Positions 10,301-22,300 of a stretch of 64,000 nt of DNA are shown here, one piece after another. Source of the stretch: Diphasiastrum complanatum. Its lineage: Eukaryota > Streptophyta > Lycopodiopsida > Lycopodiales > Lycopodiaceae. Each line of letters starts with the position of its first letter. Position 1 is the first letter of the stretch. A program made the position numbers and the translations under genes. The stretch lies in assembly GCA_029204225.1 (NCBI GenBank), contig CM055095.1, positions 25,340,503-25,404,502 of the forward strand. The letters are read 5' to 3'. The notes under the pieces are model-generated. The model was not told the origin of the DNA. It did no database searches and saw only the letters and a list, made by a program, of their open reading frames with translations.

Positions 10301-13300
10301 CCTTTGGCAGACTACGCATAAACTGCTTCCTGGTAACCAACTGATAGTCACCCTGGGAATCAATACCAGAAAGTAAATGATGCCGACCAGCATGTGTAAA
10401 AGACAATGTCTGCTGAGAAAGATCCACATCAACAGTACCAAGGGATGAAAACCAATCTGCATCAAGAATAATGTCATAGCGCTCCAGAGGAATAATATAG
10501 AAATCTGCCTGTCCAGAGAAGTCACCAATGCTATAGTCCAAGCCCTGAAACATCTGAGAGCTGATAAAAGTATGTGAGTTACCAACCTCGACACTGAGAG
10601 ACTGTGTAGCAGAAATAGGTGTAGCACGAATTCTGGTGGAAATGTAACTGCTAATAAATGAGTGTGTACTGCCCGTATCCACCAAAGCAATATACTCTCG
10701 TCCCAAAATGCGAACACGTAACCGAATAGAACGAGGACCAGGACGCCCATCCCAAGTAGCATAAGCAAGTTGCGCATGGCAAGCGGCAGAAGCAGGATCA
10801 TCAGGAAGTGGGTCAGCCGACTCATCAACAGAATGTGGGTCAGGAGTATCAAGAATCTGGATATAAACATCAGAATCATCAGGAGTGAGAGTTTCATGGT
10901 AAAAAACAGCGGTAGGAGGACCAGGAGATTGTCGGCAATCACGGGCGAGATGATCTGGACTCTTACAGCGATAACAAAGGCGCTTCTGCTGAATCTCAGC
11001 GAACTCTGCGGCTGAATAACGACGAACAAAGGCAGGGCGAGGTGTAGAAGGGCGAGGGGGAACGGTAGTAGAAGAAGCCAAAGTAGGAGAAGCAGTGGAA
11101 AGAGGGCGAGAAAAATGAAAAGAAGTGGACAACTTAGGATACTTATGCTGCAGGGTGGTAGCCAGGGAGATAGCATCTGAGAGAGTAGGAGGCCGAAAAG
11201 AGGAAACATCATATCGTAAGGAGCCTCTAAGACTAGCAATAAAACGTGAAATAAGCTCTGTAGGATGAAGATCAGTAAAAAGGTAAGAAAGCTCAGTAAA
11301 CTGATCAATATAAGCAGTCAAATGACTAGTATGGCGAAGGCTACGAAACATATCACGTTGGCGAACCCACCACTGTGGGTCAATCATAGCCATACGAAGA
11401 TCATGCCGAAAAGTAGGCCATGTATGTAATCCCTCACGAGTAGACTTAGAGCGATAGACACGCCGCCAAGTCTGAGCTCGACATCTAAATGTAACGCAGC
11501 CAACTGCACTTTTTGGGTTTCAGTCTTGGGATACATAAGAAAATAGGTTTCTAAATTAGAGAACCAATTTTCCAAGATATTCCCATCAGATGAACCAGAA
11601 TAAGTAGTAAGCTGGATGCGATCACAAAAATCATGAGCAAAATGAGGCTCAGGATTACCTGAAAAAGTATAAGAAGGAAATCCTGGTGGTGCGGAGGGAA
11701 ATCCAGGTGGTGGTACAGAAGACCCAAAAGGAGACCCATAAGAACTAGCACTATATGAAGGGAGACCAAACGTACTACCAAAAGCACCTCCTGAAGATGG
11801 AGATGGAGCAGGAGCCGACGTACTCAAAATAGAAAATAAAGGTGCTTTACTAGGACGATGAAGAATGTTTGGGGGGGTGGTATCCCTTCGTGGTAGGATA
11901 GTCTCAAGGCTAGAAAGAATACGATCAATACGACTCTCAAGATGATCCATGAGGGAATCAATATGTGTAAAACGATCATCTAAAGAGCTTTGCGGAGGGT
12001 CTTCTGATGAAGAAGTCGCCATAGGGACTAAGGAAGAGACAAAAACCTGAGGGAGAGGACGTTTGTCGTCACCCCAACTTAGTCTAACTTCCGAAATCAC
12101 CAAAAATGACACGTAAACAGTCAATCAAGATGGATAATAATCAGAAAATGAGGGGTTGAGAAAGTAGAAGGTTTCTAACAAAATGGAAAAATGGAAAGAG
12201 GAGGGTGTGAGGCAACAAATATGAACAGGAATAGGGGGCTGGAAAGAGCAGTATATGAGCAGAAAAGACAGCAAGTAGGTGCAAAAAGGAAGTGCAAAAA
12301 GGGCGCAAGCAATACCTGGGTGGGTGCTGATCCGTCGTTCACTCGGTAGTGCCAACAAAGAGAGGTAAAAGATGAAGATAATAGGGCACTGGGCCGCAAC
12401 TACCAAGATCCACAACATGCTGAAGAATAGGCTGAAAAAATGTGCTGAAGTAAGGTGCCGAACAGCCTCCAATCAATAGCCAAAACGGACAGCAAGTCGG
12501 TGAAAAGAACCGCTGAAAATGAGACGGTAGTAGGGCGCTGGACAATAGCTACCAAATTTGCAAAAACAATGAAAATCTGCCGAAAAAATCGACGAAAGTG
12601 ATGGGTTACTGCTAAAAATGAGATGGTAGTAGGGCGCTAGACAACCTCCAATCAATATAAAAAATGGACAACAAATCGGTGACGAAAAGTGTCGAAAATG
12701 ATGAGGTAGTAGGGCGCTGGGCAATAGCTACCAAATTTGCAAAAACAATGAAAATCTACCGAAAAAATCGACGAAAGTGATGGGTTAGCAGGGCGCTGGA
12801 CAGCCTCCACCAAAACTGCAAAAAATGATAAAGAAATCGTCGAAAGTGATGGGCAGTAGGGCGCTGGACAGCCACCACTAATCTGCAAAAATGACGGAGA
12901 AAAATCGATGAAAGTGATGGGTGGTAGGGCGCTGGACAGCCTCCACCAATCTGCAGCAAAGTTACAAGCTAAGATTCACTAGCTATGCTAGAAAGCAGGA
13001 CTTAAGCTAGAAAGCAGGAAGAGAATGCTTAAGGAGGCTAAAGAGGAGCAATCATCATAAACTGAATAAAGGAATACAATGCTGCCCTACTTATACCCTC
13101 TCCCTGAATCAAATGGAGGATTCAAAAAAAGGGAGGGAAAAGGATTTGGAGGGAAAATAGTGCGCCCTTCCAATAGGAGGACCCCCACTCCAAATCAATG
13201 TGACCAAGTCCTAAAAATATAACCAAATAGGGCCCAAGGCCAGTATATGAATAAAAAGGGCCCTTAGGCCTGCTTATGCATGATAACAATAAAAGAATGG

Positions 13301-16300
13301 ACGGGGCGAATGTAATGAGCCAAGTCCATAACTTTCTCCAACATGTTAGAATTTATGAATACATTATTATTCCAAGGAAGGGAGATAATGTCTTCCATGC
13401 ATAGTTCCTAGGCATTCTGGACAACCTCTTTGTAGACATTTTGCTTGGAACATTGGCAAACCCTCCAAATTTTTGAACAAAATGGTGCTTTTTCTAATTA
13501 GTTTTCTTGTTAAGTACACAATAAGTTTTTGATTTGGTCGCAAACATAAGAAACATGTTTTGCATGAACACTTCATATGAAACATTCTAGGCTCAAAAGA
13601 AACATGGAGCTATGATTCGATGATGGCCTCTTCTTCATGCTCAAATAGAGGTGATCACCTCCTTTTTTCCTCATGCTTTTCTCCTCATAGGGGTGAAAGA
13701 AAGCTAGAACAAAAAGCATCATAGGGTTATCAGTCCCAGCCCATCTACCAGGAGGTATGTTTGACCTCAAGTTTGAGAATGGCGACTTCAGCTTTCAGTT
13801 ATCCACAGTTATCCAGAAGTCCTGTTATCCTTGTTCCCAAGTAGTTTTCACGCTGTCAATTAGACTTGTATGTGTGCATTTTGCAAATGCAAATCATCTG
13901 TACAGCCTATCTATTAGTCTTGCACTGTCAATCTGGAGCTTGACTAAGCAGCACAACCAAGTGATGTTAATACCTGTCAAACAAGTCTCAAGTGTATTTT
14001 CAAGTAGTTTTTACTCATAATTTTCAATGAGTGTAATTTTCATAATTCTGGAAGCTGCAATTTTCTTGCGAGTAATTTTTTGATTGGTCAGGGGGAAGTC
14101 TCCATCATCAGGTCTTCCTTGTCTTAAGGCATCCCTTGGGAGCCTCAACATGAGGAAGGCCCTTGGGTGGAGACCTTCCTCTATACTTATGTACCTGTTA
14201 TGATACACGAGAACTATCAGACCCATTTCATAGTATATCGATTAATCAGAGTCAACCTGTGAGCCAACACTTCCAATAAATGAATAGTCATTTTGTATAA
14301 GGCCATCAAATGTAATAGTCATGTGCAGATACATATTTCATGTAGACAAACCAATGATGATATACACAATTTGTCAAAATTAAAAAAATTGATTATCCTT
14401 GTGGGTGTTGAGGATTTTTAGGGCTTAATAAGTACTCAACAAAGGCTGCGTATCAAAGAATCTGGAGTGAGATGTTCTAAAACACAGTTATTGAAAGTTT
14501 TCTATTTGACATTGCTAGTAACTCGACAGGATTGATTTTAAAAATCAGCTTGACAAATCTGACTTTGACTTATGGATTGAATACATGGTATGCTTTATAT
14601 GGTAGAGAAAAGGCATTGAGAAATTCACCCGTTGAGCCATGCAATTGTGGGATTGTTCATTACTTGGTGGTGAACTGCAAGCAATTTTGTCTCTGAATAA
14701 TACCTCCTTGCTTTTTGTTTACATGAAAATGTTCTGCCTATTCAGTGCTGTGAATGCTAGATAGTTATGCCCATTGACGGTGAAGTTTTTGGTTCATTAA
14801 CAGCAAGAGTGACACAAGCAACATGTCAGTGGCTGATGGGCCCTTGCAGAGTCAATCATGTCGAACTATCCGATGGATCTCTTCTTGCCAGTGGGGTATT
14901 CTTCATCTGCTGTTTATTCCTTCTTCAAGTCATGAAAGATGAGATGGTGTTTAAATAGTATAGACCTATCAATAACCATCAAACTCTATGTGTAAAGTTT
15001 ACAATTTATCTTTTTGGTAGATATCATTGACTGCTAGGAAGCCTTTTCTTTAAAAGGAGCTGTCAGTAGAAAGTAAGTATGTTTCAGCAGCTTGCCCGAA
15101 AAGAAAGTTTTGGTGTAATGCCTACTGTCCATCTTCTTTTTGAATGTCGTGTTTGTGAGTCTAGGCCACCTTCCTGGTTGTTGATTTTTAAGTTGCTCAC
15201 AAATATTGCCCTTTGGTATCCATATTAGTTAAGATCGTACATCCATTGTCATGCTTATGATCCATTGGATAATATATTCGTGGCCATAGAATTGAAGATT
15301 TTGATGGAGTGAGTTTTAGATTTCTCAGTTGGAGTTGAGTTCCAGGTTATTAGGAATAAAAATAGCAGATTGTGCTGTACAAGCTCACCTCTTTCATAAC
15401 AAGCTTACTTACTTTATGCCTGGGGTAACTTCACTATTACCAACCACCTGGAATAACTTTGATTTTGTTTTATACAGGTGTTGGTTGAGCGTTGTAAGTA
15501 TCTAGAAGAAAGCAAGTGCGCATCAATTTGTGTCCATACATGCAAATTACCAACTCAGGTTTGTGCTTAAGTAGCTAGTTTGATAGTGTGAAGCAATTCC
15601 AGCCAACAAGAAGCACTAAGCTAAAAATTTTAACTTCAAAAGAAAAGAGGCTGACCTGTATCCCCTGTCAATCAGCAGTAATGTACAACATGGTCATAGT
15701 GAAGACATTCAAGAATATGTCATAATCCTCACGCTGCCCGGGACTCCCCTTGTTATGTACCTTAACGGTACGCCCTTCAGTGACGGCCTCGCAAGGGGCA
15801 TGACGCAGGACTGGAGTTATCGACATGTCTTGGTGCCACGCATCACCATCCTAGGTGGTCACGTGTCGCCGGCAGGACCGTGCTTGATGGGACCCAGTGC
15901 ATTAGCCAGGATGTATCTCCAGGCCAGGAGATGTGTGCTAGGGAGAGCCGAGTGCGATGGCTGGTGGTATGGGACGCCAGTTATTGTAGAGGCTTGACCG
16001 GGCACGATTGTGTCGATTGCTCTTGGGCATGGGGGTGGGTCGGTTGTGACTTTACGGTTGGGTGGTTACGGTGCGTCGTCACTGGTATGGGGTGTGCGGA
16101 ACCTTCAAGGCAGTCGATGATCCTAGGGAGTTGTAACAGTTGGTATCAGAGCAGTCGATTACCTAAAAGGTGCACACGTTCCCTTTTGTGCATTTGCGGT
16201 TTGGTATTCCCTTAGGATTGTGGCTGTTCTTTTTTTAAGAAAAAAAAAACCTTTGTTTAAGCTTAAATTAAATAAAAGGTTGGATTGTGGAGGTAGGCCT

Positions 16301-19300
16301 GTTATTTCTTTCAAACAAGTTGTTCACAATTATCTTCTTCTTTCCTATTTCACAAAATTGGTTTAAAGCTTTTCAGCCAACTTTAAACTTTGAGTTAATA
16401 AGTTTTTAGAATAAAAACTTGTTGGTTGCATGGTTGTAGTATTCTTTTAAAAATCTTTTCAAGATTGAAAGATATAACATCCTTTTAAGTTTGTTGGAGA
16501 GTCTTGGAGACCCGCTGGCCTGTAAATTTGGTTGGTATCAGATTTTGAACCTGTACTTCTCTCGGGAATCCAACTTTACTTGTTGAAATCCGTACGAGGG
16601 GGAGGCTTCTGCTTTTAATTACTCTTTTATTCGTTGACGGGCCTGGCTCAGGATCTGTCCATCGGACAAGATTTCAGATAGGATTTACGAGAGCCACAGC
16701 TGATCTAAAGCTAAGCTATGAAAGCATTACATAAGCAAGACTTAAGCTATGAAAGCAGCACATAAGCAAGACTTAACCCTAGAAAGCAGGAAAGAGAGAG
16801 ATTAAGGAGACTAAAGAGAGAGATCAATATCATTAGCTGAATAACAAATGACACAGTTTCTGTACTTATAGCCAAGAGAAGCCCTAAAAGGAAGCTTCCG
16901 GTGGCTAGGGCCCAACTGGGAGGGATAATAGTGTGCCCTCCAAGAAGGCCCCCACTCTTCAGTAATATGTCCAAATGGCCTAATAATGAATAATAAGGCC
17001 AAAGGCCAACCATATAGTCTAAGTGTCACTAATGAATAAAAAAGAGCCCAAGGCCTGCCTATGCATAAAGTAAAGTAAATGTAAATGGACCCGACGAATG
17101 TAATGAGCCAAGTCCATAACTTTCCCCGACACAAAAAAAAAGACCCAACTGCCGAAAAGAAACTGGATCAAACAACAGCAAACCCTGGTGCATCAACAAC
17201 TAGAGCAACATTTGATGTAGAGGAATCAACAAGTGCAGCAAGAGCACGATCCTGATCCGCAAGTGATGGCGTATGATAAAAGACATCAATAGGCTCCCAT
17301 GTGGCCTCCTCAATGGGACGACCATCCCAATGGATCGAAAACTGAATCTGTCGGCAGCGTCGACTATGGTGAAGGCGAACCTGGTGCATGGCAGCTGGTA
17401 AGAAAGGGAACAGCTCAGGATCAACATCATGGCGACGAAGGAAACATCTCAGCCGCATCATCAGTAACCAAGCAATATGGAACAACCAGGAATGCCAAGG
17501 AACCAGAAGAAGATCAAGCAGCAACCAGGAGTGCCAAGGTATCCGTAATGCCCAAGCTAGTAGAGGATCAGCCCAAAAGATAGGGACATCATACCAAGGT
17601 ATCCAAAAAGCCCGAGAAGGTAGAACAATCCATCATAGGATACACCAAAAACGGATGGAGAATCGGATGACCCATCGGAACTGGCCGCAAGTGTAATCCC
17701 AAAGTACACACCAGGCGCACAAGTGAGGAATAGAAGAAATGCACTGGAACGAGGAACATGATCCGCAACATCAGTAGCAAGCATCGGAGCAATATCCACG
17801 TGTAGCTGGGAATGAGTATCAAAGCACATATGAGCAACACTGAAGTATATGGCGGCAACATCCCCAAAAACTATCCAAGAGAGGAGAAGGAATTCTCTCA
17901 AGGTACCCTAATGGTCTCGGAGAGGACATAAGTCGTCACAACAGGTACTCCAAAAGTATCACACAAACTCCACAAAACACTGTACAATAACTATAAGCAA
18001 CTACAAAGCACTGTACATCAACTATAAGCAACTAATGTAGTTGCATAAAGAAAACCAAGCGAGAAGAAAACTCGCTCAAGCTACTCTGATAGCCCATGAA
18101 TGCCAAAGAAATATGTCGTAGTGAAGGGCCCCAACAAGTGAAATATCCAGGGCTAGCCGAATAGCCCAAGAAGACCATAGGAAAATCTCGATATGCAGGA
18201 CCCCAACAACTGAGATATCCAAAGCTAGTCGAATGGCCCAAGAATACCATCGGAAAAGCACAGCTCGGCAACCACTCTGGAACAACATCAAAGACCAAGC
18301 TATGTGTAGCAACCAGGAATGCCAAGGAACCTGAAGTATAAAGAGATCATGCAGCAACCACGAATGCCAAGGAAACTGTGGTAGATCACCCTGACAAAGA
18401 ATAGCTGGAACAGACAATTGTACATCAACCCAAGGGATGTGCAATGCCCAAGAATGTAGAATGTCGTCATGCCAAGGGATCCATAGTGCCCATGAGTGTA
18501 AAGCAACAATACTGTCAAGTATCCTCATGGACCATGAATATACAATGTCATCATGCCAAAGGAGGCGTAGTAGCCATGAATATAAAACAACATCTAGATG
18601 AGCATGATTCACAAATGTAATAACATCATACTTAGGCATAATAGCAGAAACACCAACTAATACGCTCTGGTCTAAATATGCATCTAGAAGATCCGCATAT
18701 ACATTATGAATAGGAACTATCAACGGAGGGATAGGACACCCAACGTAGGAACCATCATGAAATGTAGAAGCATGTGACATGTGTAGTGCTACTACTGAAT
18801 GAGTAGGCAAGTCATCTAAAAGAACAACCATAGACTCATTGTAATAAGCAGCATAGGCTACAACATCTGTAGCATGGTACTCAAAAGCAGTGATAAGGAA
18901 CATAGGCTACAATATCTGTAGCATGGCACTCAGGAGCAGCACCAAGGTACTCATCATCAGTATCAACATCAGTATCAAAGCATGTAATAGCATCAGCAGT
19001 AGCAAAGGATGCAACAGTATCAAAGCAGGCTACAGTAACAAAGCACTCGGGAACTGCACTAAGGCATGTAGTATCTATAATATCAGCATCAACCTTTGTA
19101 GTATCTATAAGATCAACTTGTGAAGCATCTGCAATATCAACCTGTGAAGCATCTGCAATATCAACCTGTAGATGTGACTCAAACTCACTATGCGAGACAT
19201 GAACTAACTCAGGTAACTCAATGACTATCTCAAATAGCTCTATGACTGTCTCAAATGACGCAGGTGACTCAAATGATTGTGACTCAAGAGCTGGATGACG

Positions 19301-22300
19301 TGGAAAATGTGGCGCAGGAGCTGACTGACGTGGGAAGCCAGGGGGTGGGTTTGGTGCATAATGAACCCCACTGCCAAGCGAAGGAGAAGAGGATGGAAAT
19401 CCAAATGGAGGCCCAAATGAAGGAAAAACAGGAGCTTTACCGGGACCATGAGGCTGTAAAGAATCAATCTGTGACTGCATAGTAGCAAAGCCCGTCATAA
19501 CGGTATCGAAGCGAAGAACAAGGCCAGAAAGGGTCTCATCCATGCGACGAAACTGATCGGATAAGGTTTCTTGAGTAGTCTCACTCGGGATAGGTGAATG
19601 TGCCATAATGATAGTGGAAGGAATAGACGAAAACTTGAGAGAGCGGACTCTTGTCGTCACCCCAAATTAGTCTATTAAAACCACTATTATCACAACTAAG
19701 AAAGGACAACAATCAGCAAATGAAAAAAGTAAAAATGAAGGCTGTAATAATGCGCTGGATAGCCAGGAGGCAAGTGACAAAATTGGAGTATCAAACGGAG
19801 TCGGAATTTTGTGAAATGAAGCGGCTGGACAGCCTGCAAACAAAAGTGAAAAGAGGGCTGAAAATGGAAGGAGGAACGGACGAAAGAGATGAGGGAATTG
19901 GGCGCTGGAGAGCCTGCAAACAAGCTGGAAATGGGTGATAGAGGGTTGGAACTTGGGCGCCGGAAATAATCTGCCCAAAAAATATATATTTATATTTTTT
20001 TCCGGCCGCCAAATTTAGCGGAAGTACTTTCATTAACTATCTGCTAAAGCTCCGCCAAGGAAAATGCTTTGATGGGAGCTGGTCCTCCAAACTGTGCTGA
20101 ATGTTGCTGAAGCAAAGAGACGAAAGCCCTCAGCAAAGAGAGAAAAATCAGCAAGGAAAATGGACACCCAATCAGAAAATCAGATCTGAAATTCAGCAAT
20201 CAGGTAAGTGCTCTGATACCAAGTTACGAATAGAGCCACAACTGATCTAAAGCTAAGCTATGAAAGCATTACATAAGCAAGACTTAAGCTATGAAAGCAA
20301 CACATAAGCAAGACTTAACCCTAGAAAGCAGGAAAGAGAGAGATTAAGGAGACTAAAGAGAGAGATCAATATCATCAGCTGAATAACAAATGACACAGTT
20401 TCCCTACTTATAGCCAAGAGGAAGCCCTAAAAGGAAGCTTCCGGTGGCTAGGGCCCAACTGGGAGGGATAATAGTGCGCCCTCCAAAAAGGCCCCCACTC
20501 TCCAGTAATATGTCCAAATGGCCTAATAATGAATAATAAGGCCAAAGGCCAACCATATAGTCTAAGTGTCACTAATGAATAAAAAAGGGCCCAAGGCTTG
20601 CTTATGCATAAAGTAAAGTAAATGTAAATGGACGCGACGAATGTAATGAGCCAAGTCTAAAACTGTAGGGGACTAGCACCCATAGGTAGTACTCCCTAGA
20701 CGTGGGGGTACCTGCGTACCTGCAGATTACCAGGTACCTGTGTACTTGCGGTTCCTTTTTTTTTTTTGTGCAGGGGAGGGGAGTAATACCTCCCTCGAAC
20801 TGTCCCCTGGATTCTGATCTTGTGCGTTGGTCGGCGCTTTTTTTTTGAGGCCAGCGCGCCTGCCATCACTCGAGCATGTAATCGATGGGTAGGAGAGGGG
20901 AGTAATACCTCCCCTCACTATTGTACTTTTACTCTCATGCTGAGTTGACTGGAAAGGGAGGGGAGAAGCGCGCCTCCCCACAGCCCTTTCCATTCCTTTA
21001 TTTCTTTGATCAAAGGAAAGTTAGCATCCGTAGCACCCGCATCCCACCGTAACCGTAAACCACACCAGACCGTAGAACGCAAACCGTGGGGTTCAGAAAA
21101 ACCAATTTTTTTTTTTTTTTCCAAAAAACATCAACACCTCGGAAAATCCAAAACAATAAAAAAACTCATACCAGTACTCAATGGACCAACAAAAAGACCC
21201 TGAAATCCTAGACGATTATCCATACGAGGTAAGGTCCCCTGCAGCTGAACAAATCAGACGTCATAGATTCTACCGAATGCGGTCCCAACCCTACGACCCA
21301 TCCACATCACCTAATCTTTTTGGATTTTCAGATTCAGACTATGTTGGAGATGTAATGGATCCATTCGAAGGACAAGAACCTAATAGAGCCGAGTCCTCAC
21401 GAGCCAGAACCCATGTTCATGGTGTTGAAACATCCCATGCCAGAACCAACCTTAATGGAGTTTCTGGTACCCACGGAGCTCATCTTGATAGACGTACACC
21501 CAAGCTAGATCTACCAAAGTTTGACGGTAGTTCGGACCCTCAAAGATTTTTGCAAATCTTTGAGAATGCATGTGATTTGTATGGCGAAACATCTCCCGAT
21601 GCTATGGTCCAACTGTTTTCGATGACCATGGTCGCTAAAGCACGTGATTGGTTTTTCAACCTTGATCTTGACGAAAAGACAGACTGGTCAATTTTGAATG
21701 AATCCTTTATCAAGCGTTTTAAGCCCTTTCGCTTGATCGAGAGCCCTTTTGTCAAATTGAGTAACATCAAAATGGCCAAAGACGAACGTGTACGAGACTA
21801 TATTGAGCGTTTCAAACGCCTCAAAAGTCAAGTTCAAGAACAGCCCTCCGAACAAATGCTCATCATCTGGTTCCTAGTCGGACTTCCAAGATGGATTAGA
21901 CATGAGCTTAAATCCAATGATGAATATACGAGCCTAAAGTTAGCTATGTCTGATGCCATCAAGGAAGAAGACGAAGGATCAGATGTTGACGAATCCAGGG
22001 CTAGACGAGCACCACGTGCTCCTCTCCATGAGTCGAAGCCGATCGAGGATACCCGAGATCAGCTTTGGAAACTGTTTAATAAGCAACACCAACTACAGAT
22101 GGAGAAAAAACAATATGGTGCCCACACTGCCGGGCTACGCATCCTGTTGATGCTTGTCCTTCATATCCGCCTATCCAAGCACATACAGTCCAACAATATG
22201 AAGCACAACCATCACATTCTCGACATTCCTTGACTTATCCCGAATATCCACTAGAAAGTCTAGAACCACTAGCCATACAAGATGGCTATGCAGTTATACA

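Larger units (their letters stand above)
8639..13333 (-). mobile_element. Ty3/gypsy element G1, chromodomain-type, in D27-like intron 3
   Basis: LTRs of 373 and 374 bp (8639-9011, 12960-13333) are flanked by a perfect 5-bp duplication, TTCTC (8634-8638 and 13334-13338). On the minus strand the order is: leader with tandem repeats, gag (from about 12.02 kb), a CCHC knuckle near 10.98-10.93 kb, aspartic protease (LVDTGSTHSF near 10.68 kb), reverse transcriptase with YFDDIL (about 10.13-9.56 kb), then a short chromodomain-like tail near 9.3 kb. RNase H and integrase are missing. The element is broken, with several breaks. LTR differences are few, so it is of moderate age. A purine run, CAGGGGAG, precedes the 3' LTR. 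Confidence 0.93.
16683..20664 (-). mobile_element. Gypsy-related element G2 lacking pol, in D27-like intron 5
   Basis: LTRs of 439 and 443 bp (16683-17121, 20222-20664) are flanked by ATAGG (16678) and GTAGG (20665), a duplication with one change. The primer site (complement of TGGTATCAGAGC) abuts the 5' LTR at 20210-20221. The minus-strand order is: leader repeats, a gag N-terminal region from 19.61 kb resembling G1 gag (Pro-rich GFPSSSP/PPPGFP stretch), a long repetitive ORF region (18.9-17.5 kb), and a chromodomain-like tail near 17.4-17.3 kb (HWDGRPIEEATWEPIDVF). No protease, RT, RNase H or integrase is present. It looks non-autonomous and depends on a relative such as G1. The ORFs have a few breaks. 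Confidence 0.88.

Noticed and set aside
10217-11308. 363-codon leucine-rich minus-strand ORF
   Set aside because: It is an out-of-frame shadow of the G1 gag-protease region; the other minus frame carries the real motifs (zinc knuckle, LVDTGSTHSF).
12125-12959. Several Cys/Pro-rich minus-strand ORFs that look like small secreted proteins
   Set aside because: They are translations of the G1 leader tandem repeats and have no conserved start or family.
16141-16153. TGGTATCAGAGC strings as possible tRNA genes
   Set aside because: They are LTR-adjacent primer sites complementary to the 3' end of initiator tRNA-Met; no cloverleaf is present.
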